Part shown: in pieces, positions 29,582 to 39,013 of the stretch
Numbering within the stretch: position 1 is the first letter of the stretch
How the letters are laid out: each line of letters starts with the position of its first letter
Assembly: GCA_023091735.1 (NCBI GenBank)
Contig: JALKBU010000129.1
Span: 1 to 64,000 of the forward strand
From: Trichomonas tenax
Lineage: Eukaryota; Parabasalia; Trichomonadida; Trichomonadidae
Length of the DNA: 64,000 nt
Direction: 5' to 3'
Notes under the pieces: model-generated
Database searches by the model: none
What the model was told of the DNA's origin: nothing
Seen by the model: only the letters and a program-made list of their open reading frames with translations
Made by a program: the position numbers and the translations under genes

Positions 29582-31009
29582 ATGTCATCATTGCCAGTTG
29601 ATAACTTTAGTGAATACGAGAAAGTGTCATATGATGACTTGACGACAACGAGGATGCCGCAACCAGTGACATTGACGAAATCGAAGAAAAGAGAAGTTTG
29701 TTATTCACCTTCGCAAATCACGCAGGTGAAGGCGGATATGGCCAAATACTGCCTTGAGAGGCAATTCAAGGACTTATTTTCACGAAATAAAATTTATCGA
29801 ATGCGAACACAGCGATTACGTTCAATGAGTGCTGCAAAGATTGAGGAACTTAAAAAGCAGAATCAGTGCATCGCAATCAACAGGTTAACAAGAAGATCTT
29901 TCAAAGCTGAACAATTTGAAAAAATTCAAATTATCGGACGTGGAGCATTTGGGGAGGTTTGGCTTGTGAGAGATAGATCAGATCAACACATTTATGCGAT
30001 GAAGATACTCAGAAAGCGTGTTTTAATACGAAAGAATCAGATTTTGAATACAATTGTCGAAAAAGACTTTTTGGTTCAGAACGATAACCCGTGGTCTGTA
30101 CAATTGTACTTTTCTTTCCAGGACCAACAGAATCTATATCTTGTTATGGAATTTCTTCCAGGCGGAGATTTGATGAATTTATTAATATCGAGGAATGTTC
30201 TGACAGAGACCGAAACAAGGTTTTTGATCGCAGAATCTGTTTTGGCAATCAACTGCGTCCACAAACAGGGCTTTATTCACCGAGATATTAAACCAGACAA
30301 TTTATTATTAACGAAAGACGGCCATGTTCGTCTTACTGACTTCGGACTTAGCACGAAGATAAACAGATACAGTGATCCAATCGTCAGTTTGATTGATAAT
30401 TTGACAAGCTCATTCATAGAAAGCATCGATGACTCAGCAGACGATGTCGAAGAACACTGCCACCAGAAGGTCAACAGATTGGTTCGTTCAGCTGTCGGAA
30501 CGACCGATTACATCGCCCCAGAAGTTTTATTGAAGAAACCATACGGACCAAGCGTCGACTATTGGTCCGTTGGAGCCATTATGTTTGAAATGCTGTTCGG
30601 ATATGCTCCATTTTTGTCACAGAATCCAAAATTGACAGCAACGAAAATTATTCATTTTGAACAGTCACTTTCTTTCCCATATAATCCACCTGTATCAAAG
30701 GAGGCAATTTCATTGATGCGTGGATTAATGACAGATTCCGATCATAGACTTACATTTGAAGAAATCAAGCAGCATCCGTTCTTTTACGGTGTTGACTGGA
30801 ACAACATCAATAACTTAGAGTCCCCGTGCGTCCCAGAAATAAAGAACGAATTGGACACATCGCATTTTGACACTTATGAACCTCTTCCTGATGATGATAA
30901 TACAACCATCGAAAACGAAAGAGAGTTCGAAAATCTCGCTAGCATCGCGTTTATGGGATTCCATTATAACAGAAAAGCGAGCGAACTCTTGAAACCGGTT
31001 TTGCCATGA
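29582..31009 (+). CDS. NDR/LATS-type AGC protein kinase
   Basis: A 475-residue kinase. Residues 1-115 include the basic, helical N-terminal region (TRMPQPVTL, then KADMAKYCLERQFKDL) that in NDR kinases binds Mob co-activators. The catalytic domain (about 118-400) has GRGAFGEVWLV, YAMKIL, HRDIKPDNLL, DFGLS, a long insert, then the T-loop SAVGTTDYIAPEVLL. The insert between DFG and the T-loop is the hallmark of the NDR/LATS subfamily. The hydrophobic motif is seen as AFMGFHYNRK near residue 460. Such kinases act in Hippo/MEN-like pathways controlling morphology and cytokinesis. All catalytic residues are present. A Mob partner gene is not in the window. Confidence 0.92.
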   Translation: MSSLPVDNFSEYEKVSYDDLTTTRMPQPVTLTKSKKREVCYSPSQITQVKADMAKYCLERQFKDLFSRNKIYRMRTQRLRSMSAAKIEELKKQNQCIAINRLTRRSFKAEQFEKIQIIGRGAFGEVWLVRDRSDQHIYAMKILRKRVLIRKNQILNTIVEKDFLVQNDNPWSVQLYFSFQDQQNLYLVMEFLPGGDLMNLLISRNVLTETETRFLIAESVLAINCVHKQGFIHRDIKPDNLLLTKDGHVRLTDFGLSTKINRYSDPIVSLIDNLTSSFIESIDDSADDVEEHCHQKVNRLVRSAVGTTDYIAPEVLLKKPYGPSVDYWSVGAIMFEMLFGYAPFLSQNPKLTATKIIHFEQSLSFPYNPPVSKEAISLMRGLMTDSDHRLTFEEIKQHPFFYGVDWNNINNLESPCVPEIKNELDTSHFDTYEPLPDDDNTTIENEREFENLASIAFMGFHYNRKASELLKPVLP

Positions 31010-31020
31010 AATTATTTTTT

Positions 31021-31028
31021 TTTTCCTA
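31021..31028 (+). terminator. Putative 3' processing motif TTTTCCTA
   Basis: TTTTCCTA starts 12 bp after the TGA of the NDR kinase, following a T-run. It is one of five copies placed just after stop codons. Confidence 0.4.
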
Positions 31029-31574
31029 TCCTGTTTTAATAAATTTATATGTTATTCTTTATTTTAGACTTATATCTTTATATTAGAAGCTTTTTTTGCC
31101 ATTTTGAATTTTTTTCGAATGTTTTTCTCCTTATGTAACTCGTTATTAATGATCAATTTCTGGGTTCCTATGCATTGATTATAAAGAAAACTATGGATGT
31201 AAGCTTATCAGAGTCATGATGGTGCATGAAATTCTTATCATCATAGATAAATATTGTGTTCATTAAAAAGATATCTAAATTGATTTCGAAAGCTTTTTAA
31301 TGACGGCGAATCTTTGTAAATAAAAAACGCTTCGCCGCAATTCGAATGCTTTAGAAAAAAATTCATAATTTTAAAAGACGACTTTTTTTAATTCAATTTT
31401 CGATTTTTTAAAAATTTCTGAATCTCTTAAATTATTAATGTCTTAATTTTAAACACATTCAAGAAATATCAATAGAAATTCGATATAAAACTCTTCTGCA
31501 AATCCAACTATACTTAGAATCTTCAAGTTTTTTAAAAAATTGGATTTAAGTAGTGTAAATTATTCATTTTACGA
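31029..31574. other. Convergent intergenic region
   Basis: About 550 bp, AT-rich, between the NDR kinase and the dead surface-protein gene. A short GC-richer patch (GACGGCGAATC ... AAACGCTTCGCCG near 31300-31340) could form an imperfect hairpin. No gene seen. Confidence 0.4.
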
Positions 31575-34352
31575 TTAAATTAATGCATCCAAAATCTGAG
31601 ATGATTCTGTTCTCGAATTATGTTTCTTTCTGATCAACATACATAAAATAATAGTAAATATAACTCCAACAACAAGTCCAGATGAAATTCCGATTGCGAT
31701 TCCAATACTTAATTGTTTCTTTCCATATTTAATTTTGGATGCAGAGATTTGAGCATCGTTATTAATTGATTCTGTGGATGCAGGTGTTCTTATTGGAACT
31801 TCGCTCTTTGTTGGTATCATTGTCATTAGCGGTGATGGTCCAGGAGTTTCTGTAGCAATTGGTGTTGTATTTGGTGTTGGTGTTGACTCAGGAGTTTCTG
31901 TAGCAATTGGTGTTGTATTTGGTGTTGGTGTTGACTCAGGAGTTGCTGTAGGAATTGGTGTTGGAGGTGGAGGGATGAGGATCATTCCTTCATTTGGATG
32001 ATAAAATTCGTATATTAAGTTATTGAGATCTGAGAGATCTGGATTTTGAGAAGAGAAACCTAGAATGCTAAAGCGAAAATTATTTAGATCAAAGGGAGGT
32101 TTGGTATTAAATTGGAGTATTACTGTATTGGCATTATTACTTGTAATTGTTTCAGATCCCCAATCATTATTAATGAAAGGATTTCCAGGATTTTCAAGTG
32201 CATATGCGCGAGCTCTGATACAATCCCAAGCATTGGCTTATAGTCTGCTTGTGAATTTATGGCAAGAATGAAGGATAAGTGTGACTTGATGAACTTCTGA
32301 ATAAGACATGTCATTATATTTCAAGTATATTTTATATTGCTGGTTGGGTCCGAGTCCATTTATTTTAACTTGAGTAAACTGAGATGGAGTCCATATGATT
32401 ATTATGACTTTCATGGGTCCATCAGAAATGAGTAAGTCAATTGCTCTTACAACTTCTAAATAATTATTTCCTATTAAAGAACCATTCATCTGTCTTATTC
32501 CATAATCTTTGCCGAGTGTAATACAATACTTTGGATTTGAATTGATAACGACTCTTGTTAGTGAATCATAAATTGTGATTTCTTGCATTCCTTCTGTTCC
32601 AACGAACGCAGAACGATATTTATCCAATCCTATTTCTGATCCATTCAACGAGAAACATCCAGATATATGCCCAGATGGCAGATTTATTGATTTCCAATTT
32701 CTGAATCCTGCAATATTACCAATGCTAGCGAGTGACATTTCTATGCATTCTTTAGATTTTTCAGTGCCATAGTCTCCGTAATATACATAGGTGATATCTG
32801 TTGGTTGAGATGATACAAGTAAAAAGTTTTGTTTGCTCTTTATGGAAATGAAGTCGATATCAAATTTGTTAATGAAAGTGTCTGTTGGTTCGGCTTTTGT
32901 TAATACATTGAAGCATGAAAGACTTTTGCTTCCGTTCATTGACTTGAAATTGAAGAATTTATCGGAGTCCATCGGAATGATGAAATCAATCGGAGATCCA
33001 TCTTCTTTGACAAATTGCTCAGGGTTAAGAATAATAATTTATTCGTGATCAGATTGATAAAATCCAAACTTCTGTAATGTTTCTCCAACAACAATGTCAA
33101 TTCGTTTATTTTTGTTGTTGCTTTGAAGATTGATGAAATAATCAAAAACTCTTGATGATGAATTAGTTATCTTGTAATCTATATCTTGTGAGTGAATGAT
33201 CCCATGAACGAGGTTTTCTGTATTTTTGTTTAGAATGCCATATGCTGCGAAGTACAAATCTGTGATGTTAGTGTTCGGTGGAATAGTTAAAGAAACAACG
33301 ATAAATGTCTCTTGATTTATTGTCAGTGGTGAATTATAAATTTCGTGTGTTTCAAAGCCGCTCGATGTCAGAATTGAGAGATGGAAAGGAAATTGATTTC
33401 GATATATCTCAAAATTCATCGGAAAAACTGATGCGAATATAACTGTGAATGTCTTTTGTTCGTCACCTGATTCTGCACCTTCAACAAAGTAACTCTTGTT
33501 GTGTACGTTTACAATAACATCCAAAGTGTCGCTGTGACTGTGAATGATGTAATGGAAGTGAATGAATATTACATTGTTCATTTTAGACTTTATTATGAGT
33601 TCATTGACATCAGTCAATAGTGAAATTGCTTCTGTCCATTCATTCGATGTTTCATTGAATATCATAACATCATCGCTGTTGTGAATGCTCATCGATGATG
33701 ATTTCGATGAAGGTTTTGATAACCAAATTTTAGTATTATTTCATCCAATTTGCATTTTATACTTCGATGAAATGACCAAATTGATGTCGGATTCATTTAA
33801 ACTAAATTCCTTTGTTCTCTTCATGTAATACGATTCACTCATGAATGCTTCAAGTGTTTCTTTTGACTTTCTGTCGGTTCTCTTTGGGAATATATTTCCA
33901 TACTCAAAATCGAGCATAACGAACATCTGTCCGTAAATGCTTGCGTTGCCTTCAAATTCACTTGAAATTCCGTTAATTGTAATTTTTCCGTTTGAAATGT
34001 TGTGAAAAACATAATCAAACTCAACACTGCTGATCAAAGCAACACTTAATGGAATACCTTGAACAGAAGAATATATGTAACTGTAGTATTCTCCATTTTA
34101 GATAACAAGAACACCGGATTTCAAGACATAAAACTTCGGTTTCTTCGGTCCAAATGGGGAACCAAGCTTGTATTGAAACGAGTTTATTATTGGTTTCTCC
34201 AATGTGAAATCTTTGTAGTTAATAATGAACGAATATGTGTATTGATCAGTTTTTATTGATGTTACATTATCGACATCGACTTCTTTGTATCCTGTTCCGC
34301 GTATTCTAATATCATTCTCTGAAAAAGCAACAGAAAAGAAAAGCGAAATCAT
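31575..34352 (-). pseudogene. Type I surface glycoprotein gene with four in-frame stops
   Basis: One frame of 926 codons, from an ATG at 34352 to the TAA at 31575, is interrupted only by stops at 34098 (TAA), 33741 (TGA), 33039 (TAA) and 32238 (TAA). Reading through each, the protein sense continues in the same frame (e.g. NGEYYSYIYSS after the first, NNTKIWLSKPS after the second). The product would have a short N-terminal signal (MISLFFSVAFS), a long beta-rich ectodomain with many N-sequons, a Thr/Pro stalk with a 16-residue repeat (TPESTPTPNTTPIATE), one TM helix (about 25 residues, LSIGIAIGISSGLVVG...) and a short RKKH-containing tail. The architecture is typical of trichomonad surface proteins. 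The ectodomain family was not recognised. It is most likely a pseudogene; the absence of any net frameshift is odd. Confidence 0.7.
31843..31964 (-). repeat. 48-bp tandem repeat coding the Thr/Pro stalk
   Basis: Two perfect 48-bp units (31843-31890 and 31891-31938) are followed by a partial diverged third. Each codes 16 residues of a Thr/Pro/Glu-rich stalk in the surface-protein gene. Perfect identity of the two units points to recent unequal exchange or slippage. Confidence 0.8.
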
Positions 34353-35291
34353 TTAATTTTTTATAAAAAGTTAATCATTGCTATTTAAAGTCGAATTTTT
34401 GGTATTTTAGAATCGATCGAGCAAATAATCTTTATAGAACTTCTTGTAATGAAGCGCAGTGATTTGCATTGAATATTTGTGTATATTTAATGGTGTAATG
34501 AAGTATAATTATTAAAACTTTGCGAGAGAATCAAAACTCTCCATTAGTAATTGTAAATATCTCAAAAAATTGTGATGATACTCCTTTTCACACATCAGTT
34601 TATTAAAAAGAGTGAATATAAAAAATCTCCAGCAGTTTTATTTTTATTTCATCAAAACATCCAATGAGCTATACTCCAAATAGGGAACAAATAATGAACG
34701 AAAAGAAGTCATTTGAATGAGCCGATCGCCAAAATCGAAATCTTATTTCGAACAAAAAATTCAAATATCGAATCTTTACTTGCATCCCCTGAAATCACTT
34801 TATGAATATAGTATAGTAATAGTTCAGATAATGCTAAAAAAATATTTAGAAAACATTTTTACAATGTGATGCGAGATTAATTTTTAATGGAAATATCAAA
34901 ATCTTTTATTTTTTTACCATTGGCAAACTTTATGGAAAATCGAAAAATTCATTAAAAACAATTTATTCATCTATCTTAAAGTCTTTGAAATTCATTCTAT
35001 TCATACTCTTGAATGATGAAAGAAAACTTTGATTATGTTTTTAATACAGATTCACAATCATTCATGAGATCTGAATGGAATTTGCTTCTTGTATAACACA
35101 AGATTTCAAATTTCTCTACATTTATCTCTATTCAGCCGAACTTACATGTCTTATTTTATAAATCATCATCTAACAAATGATAAATGCATCAATTGACGTT
35201 TCTTGACGATTTGTGTTGAATTAATTAAATTGGAAAATTTTCGAATTAAATTCAAAAAAAAATTGAAAAAGTCGGGTAAACATATTGTTGA
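34353..35291. other. Intergenic AT-rich region
   Basis: About 940 bp between the signal-peptide end of the dead surface-protein gene and the 3' end of the multi-TM gene. No gene, RNA or repeat seen. Confidence 0.5.
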
Positions 35292-36050
35292 TCAAAATCT
35301 AAACAAACGAAAAACAAAGCCTAGGATTTCGTGTAGAAGCATTAAAATTGGTATAAAGACTATTTTGTAAACGGCTCTACCTGTATTCACAATAAAAATG
35401 ATCAATGGACGGATAATGTTTCTGATTGCAAAATCAAGCAACCAAATGATGGGTCTAAAGTATGGATCCAAAAATCTCAAGAAATCGAAAACCGCAGTGA
35501 ATGCTTCGCCAAGGTGACGCAAGCAAAATTCGCCTACACAAATGATTTTATCTTTAATAGCATTCCATATCAATTGTATATAATAAACGATGCAATTGAT
35601 AATGGGGCTAAAGTATAAAAACCAAATTCTTTTAATTAAGGCAATTTTGAACATGTTATTCAATGGATTTGATAAATGCTTAAAATTTTTTAACATTGCC
35701 AAATAATATTCAGAAATACCGTAAAAAGTATAAGATAAACACATATATAAACATGTTGATAACTTATGATTGCATTTTCTATTGATATCACATAATATTG
35801 TGATTATAAAAATGTCTAAAAGTACCGGAAATACTAACAACGACAAGAGCGACCTTGGCAAATTAAATAAAATGCTGAAAATAGAAAAAGATCTTCTAGA
35901 TAAGAAAATGTCGATTGAAATAACCCAAACTATTGCGAAAACGTATATGAAGTACTTGTATATGGGATGATTTATTGCGAATGAAACTATGTTGATGTAT
36001 GAAATTTTACGCAAAATGTATTTAAACGCTTCCCAATTCTCTTTCAACAT
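35292..36050 (-). CDS. Small polytopic membrane protein of unknown function
   Basis: A 252-residue, strongly hydrophobic protein with about five or six membrane segments (clearest near residues 30-50, 58-85, 98-115, 145-165 and 215-245), separated by short basic loops. No family was recognised. The ATG at 36050 follows an initiator-like TTCAAAA by only a few bases, which supports a real gene. It lies in an accessory stretch between two surface-protein pseudogenes. The amino-acid mix (I, F, L, Y, K) is partly that expected from AT-rich DNA, so some doubt remains that it is functional. Confidence 0.55.
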   Translation of the reverse strand: MLKENWEAFKYILRKISYINIVSFAINHPIYKYFIYVFAIVWVISIDIFLSRRSFSIFSILFNLPRSLLSLLVFPVLLDIFIITILCDINRKCNHKLSTCLYMCLSYTFYGISEYYLAMLKNFKHLSNPLNNMFKIALIKRIWFLYFSPIINCIVYYIQLIWNAIKDKIICVGEFCLRHLGEAFTAVFDFLRFLDPYFRPIIWLLDFAIRNIIRPLIIFIVNTGRAVYKIVFIPILMLLHEILGFVFRLFRF

Positions 36051-36274
36051 TTTTGAAAAATTGATAAGACAAAGGTTCGAAACTGGTTACACTCCAATTT
36101 TTTCCATTTTTAATTTCATGGAAATGTCACAAAATTGGGAAGCAAATAATTCGCATGTCACTTACACTCTTGTTTAGTTAAGTCTTTTCACAGTATATGT
36201 CTTAACGTAAAAGAAATATGGAATTCAAATAGAAAGCACATTTTATTCTACACAAAGCATACTACAAAATGTAT

Positions 36275-36760
36275 TCATGAATCCACAACGCATATATAAT
36301 CACATAACTTTCGAATGAATTCGGATTGATAATGGCACATGCATGTTTGATGACATTTTGCACTATTGCTAGGTTTGAGTATAATTTTATTTTCTGCGAC
36401 GCAATTAAACGTAGATAAGTGAGAAAGAATGTTCAAGTTATTGTTTGTTTGAATTCCTGATGTTGAACAGGATTCCAAACTACTAGAAGATAATTGATCT
36501 AAATTACAATTGACAACAAATAACTTTTCTCGGCCAACCCATCCAGAAAAAACTGGTGGATTTCCATATGGACCAAGAATGGTACAATTTTCAACAGTGA
36601 GATCTCCGTGATCAATATATCAACAGCCAGCTTCTGATGTTGATTGTTGGTTGTTCACAATATTACACATATAATCTTTGTATGTTCCAGACATATGGCC
36701 AGTATTCTTTTCATATATTTTGATAATATACACCAGGTCGCTTCATTTTGTCTTTTCAAT
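36275..36760 (-). pseudogene. Beta-helix surface protein gene fragment, copy 2
   Basis: Closely related at the DNA level to 3455-3895 on the other strand. Shared blocks include GTYKDYMCNIVNN, the TVENCTILG step, GWVG.EKLFVVN and SCSTSGIQTNNNLNILSHLS. It keeps TGT (Cys) where copy 1 has TGA, but has its own in-frame TGA codons (one after GC near the middle, one near 36742). The tail after AENKI differs from copy 1. There is no start, signal peptide or membrane anchor, so it is a fragment. The two copies are 33 kb apart in opposite orientation and decayed independently. Confidence 0.65.
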
Positions 36761-36998
36761 TCTAAAACGAAAATAAATTAAGGTTAGCAAATTTCATTTT
36801 AAAAGTCGATTTTATTTGAATATTGAAATTACTTCAATTGTCGTTCGAGAATTCAGTAATGATTTCTTCTGAAATATTTTTGTAAAAAAATAAGGTTAAT
36901 ATTTAACTACATTTGTCATAGAAACTAGAATTATCGGATAACATATGTATTTCTTTAAAGCTGAAAAATTTTGAATTGAAAATAATCGTAAGTTTTTA

Positions 36999-37108
36999 TG
37001 TCATTTAAATTTGACAAATTGTTATGTAAATTATGAAATCTGTTGTGTAAATTTTAAATGTCATGTAAATAAATATTTGTGATGTAAATTATGAAATATG
37101 TCATGTAA
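36999..37108 (+). promoter_or_regulatory. Six TGTNATGTAA-type motifs at about 20-bp spacing
   Basis: Motif starts lie at 36999 (TGTCATTTAA), 37020 (TGTTATGTAA), 37041 (TGTTGTGTAA), 37059 (TGTCATGTAA), 37079 (TGTGATGTAA) and 37099 (TGTCATGTAA). Steps are 21, 21, 18, 20 and 20 bp, about two helical turns each. Intervening sequence is AT-rich and partly repeated (ATTATGAAAT). The last motif ends 41 bp before the ATG at 37150. This looks like a multi-site binding array rather than chance AT-richness. Confidence 0.6.
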
Positions 37109-37149
37109 AATATAAATGTTAAATTATATTGAAGGGAAAACGATTAATA

Positions 37150-38883
37150 ATGTTTTGGATTGTTCCTCTCGTCGCAAGCATATGGCTTGGATACGAGTTG
37201 ATTCCGTTTCTGAAAGTCAGGGACCTCACATATTTCACCAGGCTGTTCAGTGGCTGGCTTATCGGTGTCCAACTCACTGCAATTTGCTATTACATCATAA
37301 ATTTCATTCTTCCGATCAATTTCATCACAGTTTTATTGCTTTCCTGTGGCCAAATCGCGAGTGCACTCGTTATTCACAGAAAAGGCCAAAAGTCTAACTT
37401 TACGATCGACAGAACTCCGTGGTTTGTTGCTTTCATTACGTTTGTCGCCGGTGCATCTCTTAAGCACCTCGCAGGTGTTTACAAATACGTCCCAGAACAG
37501 TCTCCAACCGCTTTGTTACCGATTATGGATCGCGAAATCTCGTTCATCAATTCTGTTTTATACGGCGTCAACTTGAGGAGAAGCAACATTTTATTCTACG
37601 CAGATCCAATGATAATGGGAAAGTATTTCTACGGATATTCTCTTCCACTTTTGTATACAGCCTCTCTGATGGCGACAGGACTTTCATACGGTGGTGCTTC
37701 TATCGTCATCTGTTTCATTAACACAATGGCGACGGCTTTTTCAATTTTCACTTTCGCTAAAAAATACACAAAATGGCCGGGTTTGGCTTCCTTCGTTTAC
37801 ATGTTCGGCGGCAGCTGGGCTGGATATCTTTACTTCAAAGCAGCAAACAGACTCAATCCAAACAACGATCTTGTTCATCAAATCTCCAAATCACACACAA
37901 CAGTTTGGTATCACTTATTTGGATACCTTCTTACCATTCCTAAGGCAACATCATTTACAATCGCTTACTCACAATTCGCTATTTTCTGGCAGCCGTCGAA
38001 TTTGAGTCCGATTATGGCTGCTTGCTGTCCAAGTGTTGCAACATCCATCGCATTGTTTGCTACACTGTTTGGTATGCAGAATAAGAACAAATTTTTGATT
38101 GGATCGGCAGCAACAGTTTTGCTGAGATTAATTCCATTCGATTTCACATACAAGCCATTATTTAGAGAGGCCGAAATGCGCGGTACATTCTTTGCGCCAA
38201 TCGTCATCTGGTGGGTTGGCTTAGGTCCTCTATTTTCGATTATTTTGATCTTCTTCTGGGTACTTCCAAAGTCTCAATTCAAGTATTACTTCCTTGCGAC
38301 AATTGGACCGTTCCTTGTTCTTAACTTCTTCAGAGAAGGAAATGACCACCTTCAGAACTCATTGGCCATTGCAGCAACTTTATATCCACTTGCTGTTGTC
38401 GCGTTTTCAGAGTTGATGAGAAGATTTATCGCATGGCCAGAAGATGAAGAAAATAAGGGCATTGCGACATTCTTCATGTCATTCTTGATTGCTTTCTTGC
38501 TTTTCGGCGGCTTAATCGTATCAAGAAGATTGGAATTCCCACGTCAGACAGTAATAACACCGAGCGATCTTGAAGCCGTAGAATGGCTGAAACAGATTCC
38601 TCGCGATAGTGTTGTTTACGGCAGCAACACAATGCTTTCTCCAATTGCACTTGCTGGAAGGCAGCAGTTCTTAGGTAACAAGCATGAACTGTTTGCACTT
38701 GGTGTAAGTATAAAGGAGCGATTAGAAGAAGTCTCGAAACTCGATCCTGATGTCGCAGCTTCATGGGTTGGAACAGGAATCAACTATGTTCTTGAAGAGC
38801 CTTTGAACAACATCAAGGGGCCTGAGAATGCAACACAGATTGCATCAAACTCCAAGTATAGGCTTGTTAAACTCCCTGAGTAA
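37150..38883 (+). CDS. Polytopic membrane protein, GT-C glycosyltransferase-like
   Basis: A 577-residue protein with about ten hydrophobic segments spread over residues 1-460 and a soluble C-terminal part (about 460-577). A loop after the third or fourth segment carries polar conserved-looking stretches (PIMDREISFINSVLYG, then YADPMIMGKYFYGYS), where GT-C enzymes place their catalytic acidic residues. The C-terminal part (TPSDLEAVEWLKQIPRDSVV) resembles the region after the membrane domain in GT-C/PMT-like and DUF6541-like proteins. It could be an ER sugar transferase using dolichol-linked donors, but no diagnostic motif is certain. The frame is open from a TTG at 37129; the ATG at 37150 is used. 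It is preceded by the six-copy motif array. Confidence 0.55.
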   Translation: MFWIVPLVASIWLGYELIPFLKVRDLTYFTRLFSGWLIGVQLTAICYYIINFILPINFITVLLLSCGQIASALVIHRKGQKSNFTIDRTPWFVAFITFVAGASLKHLAGVYKYVPEQSPTALLPIMDREISFINSVLYGVNLRRSNILFYADPMIMGKYFYGYSLPLLYTASLMATGLSYGGASIVICFINTMATAFSIFTFAKKYTKWPGLASFVYMFGGSWAGYLYFKAANRLNPNNDLVHQISKSHTTVWYHLFGYLLTIPKATSFTIAYSQFAIFWQPSNLSPIMAACCPSVATSIALFATLFGMQNKNKFLIGSAATVLLRLIPFDFTYKPLFREAEMRGTFFAPIVIWWVGLGPLFSIILIFFWVLPKSQFKYYFLATIGPFLVLNFFREGNDHLQNSLAIAATLYPLAVVAFSELMRRFIAWPEDEENKGIATFFMSFLIAFLLFGGLIVSRRLEFPRQTVITPSDLEAVEWLKQIPRDSVVYGSNTMLSPIALAGRQQFLGNKHELFALGVSIKERLEEVSKLDPDVAASWVGTGINYVLEEPLNNIKGPENATQIASNSKYRLVKLPE

Positions 38884-39013
38884 TTGTTTATTTTATAAAT
38901 AAATCTTATATTGTGAGAGAAATTTATTCAAATTTTTTGAAAATAAATCCAATAAATTAACAAAAAAATAAAGAATTAAAAAATAAGAATCATGTTTTTT
39001 TATATAAAGCAAC

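Noticed and set aside
31575..34352. Reassigned stop codon (TAA or TGA read as an amino acid) to explain the in-frame stops
   Set aside because: Intact genes in the window end with TAA and TGA at the expected family lengths and contain neither inside, so a general code change does not fit.
36040..36100. GGTTCGAA-like stretch resembling a tRNA B box
   Set aside because: No A box at the right distance and no cloverleaf could be folded; it is probably chance.
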